NCBI GenBank assembly: GCA_932294295.1
Contig: OW028586.1
Coordinates: 5,375,201-5,439,200 of the forward strand
Reading direction: 5' to 3'
DNA from: Alitta virens
Lineage: Eukaryota; Annelida; Polychaeta; Phyllodocida; Nereididae
DNA length: 64,000 nt
Shown here: positions 51,008-64,000 of the stretch, in pieces
Layout: each line of letters opens with the position of its first letter
Numbering within the stretch: the stretch's first letter is position 1
Notes under the pieces: generated by a model
The model's database searches: none
Told to the model about the DNA's origin: nothing
Seen by the model: the letters and a program-made list of their open reading frames with translations, nothing else
Made by a program: the position numbers and the translations under genes

Positions 51008-52957
51008 ATGGAAAAGATCTTAGGAGTTTTAGGCTCAGTGCCGAACTTACAAAAAAATAAGGATGACTCTTTAACAGACAGAATCAGCCACAAGTTCACC
51101 GTCGCACTTTTAATTGTGTTCTCAGTCGTCGTGAGTGCGAAACAATATGTCGGTGAGCCAATTAACTGTTGGGTTCCAGCTCACTTCTCAGAGAACTGGG
51201 AGGACTATACCAACTCTTATTGCTGGATCAAGAACACTTACTACTTACCATTTCGGAATTACATCCCCCTTGAACATGAAGGTGACAAAAGGGACATGAT
51301 CACGTACTACCAGTGGGTGCCTCTCATACTGCTTGTTCAGGCACTCGTCTTCTACATTCCTTGTATGTTCTGGAGGTCCTTCAGTGTGCGATCAGGTCAG
51401 TACATCCACCTCTTTCTTAACATCCATGTTAAATGATAAATCACGACTAAATAAAGAAGAACCTAAACCTACCTTTTGAAAGCAGACATTCACTAAGTGA
51501 AAGAACTGATCTTACCAGTCCAAAAGACATGTAGGAAATGCCATATAAAATTGATTTGTTATAGAGAAAAAATATTGGGAATACAAAGGTTACACAGTTT
51601 TCCGAAACATAGATCAATGATCAATTTATGCACTATCTCGACCGTGACCGTATTTCTGATTGACATTTCTAGGAGTGGATATAAACAACATTGTCGATAC
51701 ATGCAGGACCTTTCAAGTACTTGAAAAGGCTGAGAATAAGAACAAGGCACTGGACCATTTAACAAGACAGATGTACAGGTAAGACAATATTATCATGTTT
51801 TTTGGTTTTTTTCCTCGCTGAGGATTCAAATAAAAAAAATGTTAACCTCATGAACTGTTATTATGAAGCTTATCAAACTATTTTGCCAACATTGAAATCA
51901 CGCAAGGAATTAAGAACCATGGGATTTTTTTAATTTATGTTAAAAATAAAAAGCTTTACTAATTTTAAACATGTTTATCTTCAGATATGTGGACAGTCAG
52001 CGTGACTACAAGACAGCCATGACATTTTCAGTCAAGAACGTCCTTTCCAAAATATGCTGCTCAGTGTGTGGGCGAAGGAAAGGAAACTATTTGGTCACGT
52101 TGTATCTTTTTGTCAAGGTCCTATACATCAGTAACATTGCAGCCCAGTTCTTCCTCATGAATGCCTTCTTGGGCATCACTTACCATGAATATGGCATCCA
52201 GTTCATTAGGATGCTGTCTCGACATGATGATGAAGAGATCGATACACCAGCATTCCCAAGAGTCACGATGTGCGATTTCAAAATCAGAGTGCTTGGCAAC
52301 GTTCAACGTTACACAGTCCAGTGCGTACTTCCAATCAACCTCTTCAACGAAATGATCTATCTCTTCATGTGGTGGTGGATGGTCTTGCTAGGCATTGCTT
52401 CCATCTTCAGTTTCTTCACCTGGTTCTGGCGGATTGTCAGCCCAACTGACCAAAGCCGGTTCGTCAAGAAACATCTCATGCTGCTCGACAGGATTGAACC
52501 GAGGCAGGAAGAAAACGTCATCAATGGCGGTGACTTTCTTACCGTAGAGTTTTCAGAATGTTCCGAGCTGCTGCTAACACCACTGGACCAAGAATATGAA
52601 CCAGAAGCTAAACCAACAAGTTCAACATTACCGTCTAACAACAAGTACGTTAACCTGAAGAAATTGATAAAAGATAAATGCGGCCAAATGCAGTTTGAAG
52701 TTTCCCTCAATCCAACCAATGACAAAGACCTCCTGCATGAGATTCTTCAAATAGATCCTGAAGATGCCCGAAAACTTTTCAAGGTCAGGGGAGATGAAGG
52801 TCATGTTATCAGCAGCAGCTTCATGCAAAGACTTCACAAAGATGGCATCTTCGTGCTACGAATTGTTGGCAACAACACAAATTCAATCACCATTACGGAA
52901 GTCACATGTGCACTATGGGACAGATATTGCGAAAAATATTTTGGCAAATACGCCTGA
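51008..52957 (+). CDS. Innexin gap-junction protein (inx-C), three coding exons, 488 aa, extended C-terminal domain
   Basis: Coding exons are 51008-51395, 51673-51778 and 51985-52957, with splice positions and phases identical to the gene at 47058. The product has YYQWVP at 100-105, loop cysteines 54/72 and 261/278, and the cytoplasmic motif KICCSVCGRR. It is about 90 residues longer than its neighbours. The excess lies in the C-terminal cytoplasmic region: the distance from the LLD motif (331-333) to the conserved HKDGIF (449-454) is about 96 residues longer than in inx-B. The extra stretch begins Ser/Thr/Pro/Glu-rich and continues with a charged segment (LKKLIKDK, DPEDARKLF) that I do not recognise. 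It is open, has protein-like composition, and joins the conserved tail in frame. The start has G at -3 and G at +4. A candidate AATAAA is at 53419. The role is as for other innexins; the extension may modulate gating or binding (inference). Confidence 0.94.
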
Positions 52958-53010
52958 GTTACAATTAGTGAAACTTGTCTGGTATAGAAATGGTTTTGAC
53001 GAATAGCGGA

Positions 53011-53267
53011 AAACAATATTTTCAACATAGTGTGATTAGAGTGTATTGGATGACATGTTAAATGACTTAATTAAGAAACTGCATCACATTTTACAAGTAA
53101 GAAGAGATTTACAATTTGTTATGACATATGCTCCATTGAGTTATGTATTGTACTTCATTAAATCTGAGTTATATGCCAGTTGAATATCCTTCATTATATC
53201 GGACAATAATATTTTCAACATAGTGTGATTAGAGTGTATTGGATGACATGTTAAATGACTTAATTAC
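53011..53267. repeat. Direct repeat in the inx-C 3' flank
   Basis: A ~60-bp block beginning ACAATATTTTCAACATAGTG occurs at 53011 and again at 53206. Diverged matching sequence follows both copies, so a ~195-bp segment was duplicated in tandem. Confidence 0.8.
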
Positions 53268-53730
53268 TGCATCCAACTTATAAGTAAATCCAGTTAGGAA
53301 GAGATTTACTATTTGTTATGACACACGTTTGTTCCCATGTAGATAAATGTGCCACAACAGTCATGTTCCTGTGGCCTTTTTTGTAAATACATGATAATAT
53401 CACATGAGCATTATTATAATAAATCTAGCTATGAAACTGTGTCGTTTACAAACTTTGTGCACAAACCGTGTGTATGACAGACCTAGCTTTATGGTCAAGA
53501 TCACCCAAGCTGCCATAAATATTTATTTGCCTATTAATTGCTTGTTGTTGTATGCTTTGAAAAAATATATATTGCTTCTTATTCATGTTTCATAGTTTTT
53601 AATGGTTATAGAGCATATAGAGTATAGCCTGAGTAAATTTGCTCCGGCCTAAGACATTCATTTGTTGCAATCAAGGAGCCATAAATATTCAACATTGAGA
53701 TGAAAATCCTATTAACTTGGTAAACATCAC

Positions 53731-53910
53731 TAAAACCTAGCTCAGTGGTAGTGCACTGGGCTTCCAACCACTGGGTCTCAGGTTCAATTCCCGGTCAGGC
53801 ATAAGTTGGATGGCTGTTTCATCCATCATCTCATTGCATGGTCCCTGCCTGTCCCAATTAGCCCATCAGGTGCAGAAATACAGGACGTAAAGCCCTATCC
53901 GCCCACCCAC
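53731..53910 (+). mobile_element. tRNA-derived SINE downstream of inx-C
   Basis: Forward SINE copy beginning within the tRNA-like head (CCTAGCTCAGTGGTAG) and ending with GGACGTAAAGCCCTA and a CCCACCCACC tail. CATCAC occurs at both ends (53725 and 53911), consistent with a short or decayed target duplication. Confidence 0.85.
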
Positions 53911-54716
53911 CATCACCAAAATCTTGCAAAGAAAATCACAATGTTTAAATCAAAGCTCCTATGCAAGTTGGAATACTTGGGCATGGGATGGGTTTATCCA
54001 CCAAAATAAAAAGCACAACAAACCTTAAAATATTCCCTTAATTTACAGGAATGAATTTGCAGAATTTTGACCATATGAAAAAGATTCCAAAGACCAAAAA
54101 TATGGGGTATATTTCACACAGGACCCAGGGTACTTGGGAGCTGAAGAAACTTCAAAGTTTTAAGTATGACCTGGGACAGCTTATGAATTTCATATTCAAA
54201 CCCGTCTTCCACTCCCAGATTGATCAAGGGTTGGCAAAATTCTGAGATATATCAAAAATTAATTTCTTAGATATCAAATAGAAACCCTTTCGATTTATCA
54301 CACCCAACTCATTTACATATAGCGTGGCATACATGTCATGGATCGTTTAATAGGAATGCACAATTATGCTTATCTAAGCACAAGCGACTCGAATGCGGCA
54401 TACTTCAAAGAAAAGGGCAGGTGAAAAACTGCGCTTAGGACTCACACCTAAGAGTTCAATATGAACAAGCGAAGCAGGATATATGCTTATCAAGAGTGCG
54501 GTCCACACATTTTAGAGCGTTATAATGCTCTCCTACGTCAAATTATTTGGAAAGACAAGTGTATAGCAGAGATATGGCTATACTGATAAGATAACTGAAG
54601 TGCAGGCCATAGTTTACCTACTGTAGCACAGCACATACTGAAGATTAAGTGTGTCTCTCGAGAAACTTAAGAGTAAATGACAGATGAAGTAACTGAAACA
54701 TAAAGGGGATCTAAGC

Positions 54717-57214
54717 ATGGAGAAGATTTTCATATTCCTTGGGGGAGTTCCTCAGTCTAAAGCGAGAAGTGATGATGGGGTGATAGATCGTTTAAATCAC
54801 CGTTACACCATTTCGACGTTGGTGATCTTTTCTATAGTAGTGAGTACAAAACAATTTGTTGGGGATCGGATTAACTGCTGGATGCCTGCTCACTTCTCAG
54901 GCGCTTGGGGTGCGTACGCGAACTCCTATTGTTGGACAAAGAACACTTACTACTTGCCATTCGAAGAATACATCCCGAAAGACCATGACTATGAGAATAG
55001 ACAGATGATTACATACTACCAATGGGTGCCCTTGATACTGCTGGCCCAAGCCCTCCTGTTTTACATCCCCTGTATGATATGGAGAACTTTTAACAACAGA
55101 TCAAGTAAGTGCTTACTATTACAAACCCAATTTTGAACAATTATTTCACATATTATACCTTATCCCATCACACTCCTATGAAATAGTGTGCTGAACAATG
55201 CTCACTTGTTCTTGGCGTAAACGCTTAACCATTTTTGTTGGGAAAAATTGTTAGGTTACTGATGAATTTAGCCCAAAGCAAATCTGGTGTTATCCCAGCA
55301 GTGTGACATGTTCACTGTTCCATATCATTTGTTTGTTTGCGATTAGGGCTTTACGTCCTGTATTTTTGCACCAGTTGGGCTAATTAGGACAGGCAGGGAC
55401 CATAGCAATGAGACAAAGGAGGAAACAGCCATCCAACTTAGGCTTGACCGGGAATCGAACCCGGGACCCAGCAGTTGGAAGCCCAGAGCGCTACCTCTGA
55501 GCTAGGCCCCCGCCCTCTGTTCCATATCATACAAGCAGTGTGACACGTTCACTGTTTATTATTATCGTTTATTGTTGTAGTCATCAAAGAAGACAATGCA
55601 CTATGGCAGATGGTACACAATGAACATTATAGTGCAAATGACGCGTAGACATAGCTTTATCACGTTAAAAGAACCGTAACTGTTGCAAGAGTTAGGAAAA
55701 AATTGTTACCCGCTTAATGCAAACAATGGTTGCCTTTTGCAGGTGTCGATTTGAACAACTTGGTGGAATCGGGCCAGACTTTCCAGATGTTGGACAAGTC
55801 AGAAATAAGGGACACAACATTGATGTACATGACCAAGCAAATGAACAGGTTGGTAGCAGCCATACAGTGGTGGAAATACGTTTTGCATGCCAGATATGTT
55901 TTGTCTTAGATTTTCTAATTGAAATAAAATTGGTTATGTATGTATGAACAAAAATGTATGAACAAAAAAATGTAATAACTATGCTAAGACAATCAAGAGC
56001 AGTCTAATTGGCAAAGTTTCCACTGACCTTATCAAGTGCACTGGCAAAATAGTCCATACATACTAGACAATAACTTATATTAGAAATTATTTTCACACAA
56101 AAATCTTGTTCATTCGTTGAAGGTGCAGAAACCCCCTTGTATAGTGAATGAAAAATTGGCTGTAACCCTGAAAATTTTGGATTCCGGACATGAATGCAAT
56201 AATTTGTTCAAGCTGACATATTATGGTCCAGGAGTAGACATGCAACCAGTTTTGTTACCCAGTGTCATATAGCAGCAGTACACACATTGACCTAACATGC
56301 TGAAAGTATGATTGTGTGTGTGCAAAGTTGGTTCCACCACTGTAAATAAAAAAAAATTAAAACAGAGACATTTCATTCTATTGGGCCTGCCTCACTCAAA
56401 GGCAACTCATTAAAAGACCATGACATCAACAAACCAAAAATAAATTTGCAAAAAGTAAGAAATAAGCTTGATAAGTGAAGAGAACTGATTGATAAGCAAA
56501 TCGTACTTCTCCTATTTCAGATATTTGTCAAGCAAGAGAGAATACAACACCGAATGGACAGTGTCTTTGAAGAACTGCATTTCTCGAATATGCTGCGCAG
56601 TTTGTGGCCGAAGACAAGGCAACTACTTGGTCACATTGTACCTGATCGTCAAGTTTTTTTACCTTGCAAATGTCATAGCCCAAATCTTTGCACTAAATTT
56701 TTTCTTGGGGACTGATTTCAACTTTTACGGCATTGATGTCATGAAAGCTGTAGCTGTTGGTCATGACTGGACTGAGTCGACCAGATTTCCCAGGGTCACC
56801 ATGTGCGACTTTTTTGTCAGACGTCTGGGAAACGTTCAACGATACACCTTGCAATGCGTCCTTCCCATAAATCTCTTCAATGAAAAGATCTATCTCTTCA
56901 TTTGGTTCTGGTTTGTTTGCGTGGCCATCTTGACTTGCATCAGTTTCCTCGTCTGGTTTTTACGAATAGCAATGGAGTCCGATCGAATCAGGTACATCAA
57001 GAGGCACCTACTTCTGTTCAGGAAGATCGAAGCACAGCGTGATGATGAACGACTAAAGGCATTTGTCAGAGATTACTTACGTCAAGACGGTGTGTTTGTC
57101 CTTCGTCTTGTAGGACACAACACCAACGCCATCACAGCGACTGAATTTGTGTGTGCTTTATGGGACTATTACGTGGAAAACATTGAAAAGAAACCCGTCT
57201 ATAATCCATTATAA
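54717..57214 (+). CDS. Innexin gap-junction protein (inx-D), three coding exons, 395 aa
   Basis: Coding exons are 54717-55104, 55743-55848 and 56521-57214. Exons 1 and 2 are again 388 and 106 nt with intron phases 1 and 2. YYQWVP is at 100-105, loop cysteines are 54/72 and 260/277, and KNCISRICCAVCGRR precedes the third membrane segment. The C-terminus is short. Both introns are longer than in the two upstream paralogues: intron 1 (638 bp) contains a 188-bp SINE and intron 2 (672 bp) contains a dispersed ~95-bp repeat. The residue completed by the intron 1 junction is Ser rather than Gly. The ATG has A at -3 and G at +4. A palindromic MITE begins 27 bp after the stop and probably lies in the 3' UTR. 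An AATAAA at 57613 is a candidate polyadenylation signal. This is the last gene of the array and is convergent with the helicase gene. Confidence 0.95.
55329..55516 (-). mobile_element. tRNA-derived SINE in intron 1 of inx-D
   Basis: Reversed copy of the same SINE, 188 bp, flanked by CTGTTCCATATCAT at 55315-55328 and 55517-55530. A and B boxes and the conserved 3' block are all present. It contributes to the larger intron 1 of inx-D. Confidence 0.92.
55972..56065 (+). repeat. Dispersed ~95-bp repeat, copy in intron 2 of inx-D
   Basis: Contains TGCTAAGACAATCAAGAGCA, CTAATTGGCAAAGTTTCCAC and CTTATCAAGTGCACTGGCAA, close to the 18306 copy. Confidence 0.75.
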
Positions 57215-57241
57215 TTCTGACAACCATGGATGACTATTATA

Positions 57242-57381
57242 CAGGGCCAAATGTGCCACGTGCGTTTTCCATGCATTTGGATAAACGCATGGTTTTCACC
57301 TCATTATAATTAGGCAAAAACCATGCATTTTCAATGCGTTTATCCTTCTCATGGAAAACGCATGTGGCACATTTGGCCATG
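57242..57381. mobile_element. Palindromic MITE (CATGGCCA family), copy 6, in the inx-D 3' region
   Basis: The 140-bp element is flanked by TA on both sides and starts 27 bp after the inx-D stop codon. If transcribed it could fold into a long hairpin. Confidence 0.85.
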
Positions 57382-57612
57382 TACCTGCAAGCCTTCCGAA
57401 ATTAAGGACACTAAGTTGTAGCCAAAATGTAATCTCTCCCAACTAATGTTTACTCTGTAATACAGCTTTTATGTAATGCCACACAAATTATGTAAAAGTA
57501 CCATGTGGCGAATCCTTTACTTCTTCATTGCTGATATAGGACCTGATACTGCTGGGACACAATGCGAAAAATGGGTTTCAGATATATAAAATGAACATTT
57601 ACCAATCATCTG

Positions 57613-57618
57613 AATAAA
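57613..57618 (+). terminator. Candidate polyadenylation signal of inx-D
   Basis: AATAAA on the plus strand about 400 nt after the inx-D stop, beyond the MITE at 57242-57381. If used, the MITE would be transcribed as part of the 3' UTR. The evidence is positional only. Confidence 0.3.
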
Positions 57619-57950
57619 CTCCAATTTAATATTCAAAGTGACACAAGAGTTGAAATGTAGCTCTATTTCTAGATAAAGAATATTATAAATGGATCAACAT
57701 TGTTTAAGGTGAGTGTAGGGGGACATCCCACCCCCCTCCTTTTTGTTTGAGTGGAGCCACTTTACCCTCAATTTATTCAGAAAAAAAAAAGTCATTTCCA
57801 GTTACAAAACAATCAGTCAGCATGCAAACTTGATGAAGCATTGCCTTAATAGATATACGTCAGTTTTCGAGGGGGCATCGCTGACTGGACCATCAGAACT
57901 CCATTTAAAGACAGTTGAAAAGTTAGATTAGGACAGGGTGAGTCACTGAA

Positions 57951-58832
57951 ACATACAGTTGGAAGCAGAATTATTCAACCCTCTGGAAATTTTGGATGAA
58001 AATTTGTCAACTATAATTCTGCACAGGACAAAAATGACCCATGCATCAAAATATTCTCGGAAGTGACAATACATGATATTTTGCAAATTTTAAAGCTGTT
58101 TTTCATCTGTTATGCAATACGACATGACCAACAACACACAATACTTAAATATTCATATTTTAGGGTAGAGTTGTGATATAGTTATTATTTTCTTCATTGT
58201 ACACAATTTTTAGCAGATTTTCTCCGAATTTCCTGGCAAACATTTTAGCTAGAAATCATGAAATAGTAGAAGGCTGGTGAAACAGTTGAGGGACTTCAGT
58301 AGTGACATAATATTCGGTGAAAATACATTAAAATTACATATAATTCTTCAAAGGTCAAACTTTGGTTCTTGTACTTCAAAATAATTTTGCTTATTGCTTT
58401 GTCAATAAACATACACTTAAATATTACTATCCATTCAGAGAAGGCAAAAAAATGACCCATTTTCATGAAAGGGTATTCTGTGTTACAGTCGCTCGATTTC
58501 CAAATCGCCAATGATATTGCAATATTTTCATCATAAATAACCAGGTGATGACTAGAAAAGATTGTCTGGAGGTATAGAAAGCTGGATTCAACAATAGCAA
58601 TGGCCCCACAGCCCATAGCAACCCAATACCCCAAAAATGGCAGGCGTGGGAGTTCATATGTACACAGGTTATGTAACATTACATACATGTTGCAAAACAG
58701 CAGAAAAATTAGCAAAACATAACACATTATCACATCCTCAAATGATTGCATTTGTCATTTATGTCCTGTGGAATGTCATAGTTGGCACATTTTCATGCAA
58801 ATTCCAGGAGTGTTGAATAATTCTGATATAAA
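57951..58832. mobile_element. Probable Tc1/mariner-type non-autonomous element
   Basis: The left end contains AGCAGAATTATTCAACCCTC and TGGAAATTTTGGATGAAAAT; the right end inverted contains AGAATTATTCAACACTCCTG and a matching TGGAATTTGCATGAAAATG. Short internal blocks (GTTATGTAACATTACATA) resemble the element at 31990. It lies between inx-D and the helicase gene. Confidence 0.55.
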
Positions 58833-60338
58833 GTGGTCATCTGGCCCTGTTGCAGTCTAGAATATGAATAGCATAGGTCCATTTGGGGTCGTGGGATATA
58901 AACATGTGCCAAATGGCGTCAAACTGAGGCTCCTAACGTCAATTTAATGACATAAACATTGCCTTATCTACTTTTTGATCTGTCTCCAAACGTTGTTCTG
59001 AAGAATCAGTGAGCGATGCCCCCTCGAAAACTGCTGTAGTATGACAAAGGCCAGAAATATGTGCAACTAACTTCGCAGTATGCCACCTTCACATATTTTA
59101 TGTCTCATGCCTTGATGCCCATGGGGTAAACCACAGATGCTTCAGAGCTCACATCAATGCCATCACTGTATAGCTGCCAAGTAAGGCCTTCCCATTAGAC
59201 CTGGGTGCATGAGGCAAACCAGCAGTGTCAGAGAATTCTGCAAAGCTCCTCCACCCCCTCTTTACATCAACAGAACACCCCACTTGCCTCTGGCTCTATG
59301 CTGTATGCATGGTGAGGATTCAAACCTCAGTCAATTCAGCCATATCTGCTGCGTTCGGAACCTGCTACCTCCTGATTAGCCAACACCTCAACCACAGATC
59401 TACGGCATCCAAAAAATTCCAGACAATATTATGCAATGAAATCTTGCCATAGGACAATGCTGAATCACTAGACCTATAAACAAAAGGACTACTGAGCCAA
59501 TATCATTTTGATGACATTTGTATGCTAGCCGTGCAATTTAAAGTGGTCATTTATGAAATCATAAAGTTTGATGCATCAAATTTTACCCCGGCAATGTAAA
59601 TGAAAATCACATGCTATTTCAACTGAGCATTTTTTTCAAAGACTGCCTACCGGAGTAAGACGTTGTGTTCACATATCACAAACCAATCTAGGATCTGAAT
59701 TCTCTACCGATCTATAACCAATCATACTTTTTATACAGACCATATCAGGAGTGCCAGAAATGAAGCAGCGAGAAAAGAAATATACCGTGTACTCTGACAT
59801 TGCACTGTGAGCTCTTTTTGAGTAATCTACACCTAATAGTTGACAGCATGAGAGGTGTCGTCCTCTGGTGTTAAAGTTGTTGAATGACAGCTCATGTGCC
59901 ACGATGAAGTTTGATGAAAATCACAATCAAACTGATTTTTGAATCCAGGTCACTGCCGAGGTATCAGTTTCACGAATATTGTAAGGAGCAACATAACGAA
60001 GGCCGGTACAATCTAAAAATATAGTTAATTTATTGTCATTTGAAGTTAATTGACATTCACAATGCACAATTAAGCTATTTCCAAATAGAAATTTATATTT
60101 ACAATATTTACAGAATAATTACAGAATATACAGTTTCAACGTATCTTATTTATTCCCATGCATTTCACTGCCTCCAAATGACAAGCTGCCCCTGGTGAAA
60201 CACTGAGTGAAAATATCACATTTTTGCAATTAAGTATGAAAGGTTAATCACTACAATCCTCTTCGGCTTTGCCAGTGTTCAGTAAATGTTAACGCAAAAT
60301 TAATTGCCGGATTATTGTCCACTTGAGTTGATGCATAA
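58833..60338. other. Intergenic between convergent inx-D and DHX16-like genes
   Basis: No exon recognised. The part nearest 60338 is expected to be the helicase 3' UTR. Confidence 0.45.
60149..60154 (-). terminator. Candidate polyadenylation signal of the DHX16-like gene
   Basis: AATAAA on the minus strand, about 185 nt downstream of the helicase stop codon. It is the first well-formed hexamer after that stop, but in AT-rich DNA such hexamers also arise by chance. Confidence 0.4.

Positions 60339-64000
<3,662 letters not shown>

Noticed and set aside
58296..58751. 151-codon minus-strand frame with hydrophobic stretches
   Set aside because: It lies inside the Tc1-like repeat region, shows no family resemblance and has overlapping alternative frames.

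Overview
The window is animal nuclear DNA: AT-rich, gene-poor and full of repeats. Its genes are split by GT-AG introns, and there are tRNA-derived SINEs with target-site duplications, palindromic MITE-like elements and a broken non-LTR retrotransposon. Four innexin (invertebrate gap-junction) genes point to a protostome-like invertebrate, most simply a lophotrochozoan. Species and phylum cannot be fixed from the sequence alone. No prokaryotic, organellar or viral gene set is present.

Layout. About 1-14,400 is intergenic and holds copies of several short inverted-repeat elements. An innexin with an uninterrupted coding region (inx-A, 14,456-15,670, +) follows. About 15,700-47,000 is a gene desert. 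It contains a 2.08-kb non-autonomous DNA transposon with a TAA target duplication (25,990-28,067), two Tc1-like TIR regions or related repeats, a 1-kb minisatellite of 23-bp units (34.5-35.5 kb), two copies of an ACGTA-rich TIR element (one split by a SINE), many SINE/MITE copies, and a degenerate LINE reverse transcriptase (43.6-45.4 kb, -).

From 47,058 to 57,214 lies a head-to-tail array of three innexin genes (inx-B, inx-C, inx-D, all +). Each has three coding exons; exon 1 is 388 nt and exon 2 is 106 nt in all three, with identical intron phases (1 and 2). The four innexins share the YYQWVP signature, four hydrophobic segments and two conserved cysteines in each extracellular loop. Such proteins oligomerise into gap-junction channels or hemichannels, and co-expressed paralogues could form mixed channels (inference). 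inx-C carries an extra segment of about 96 residues in its cytoplasmic tail.

Convergent to the array, on the minus strand at 60,339-64,000 and running off the right edge, are the last five coding exons of a DEAH-box spliceosomal helicase that I assign to DHX16/Prp2. One of its introns has an apparently perfect 329-bp-period tandem duplication carrying an E-box and a YY1-like motif.

The clearest observations for follow-up are the innexin array with fixed exon geometry against its intronless relative, the extra inx-C domain, and the TIR element with CTCGCCGAGT subterminal arrays. I did not find a convincing entirely new molecular system.
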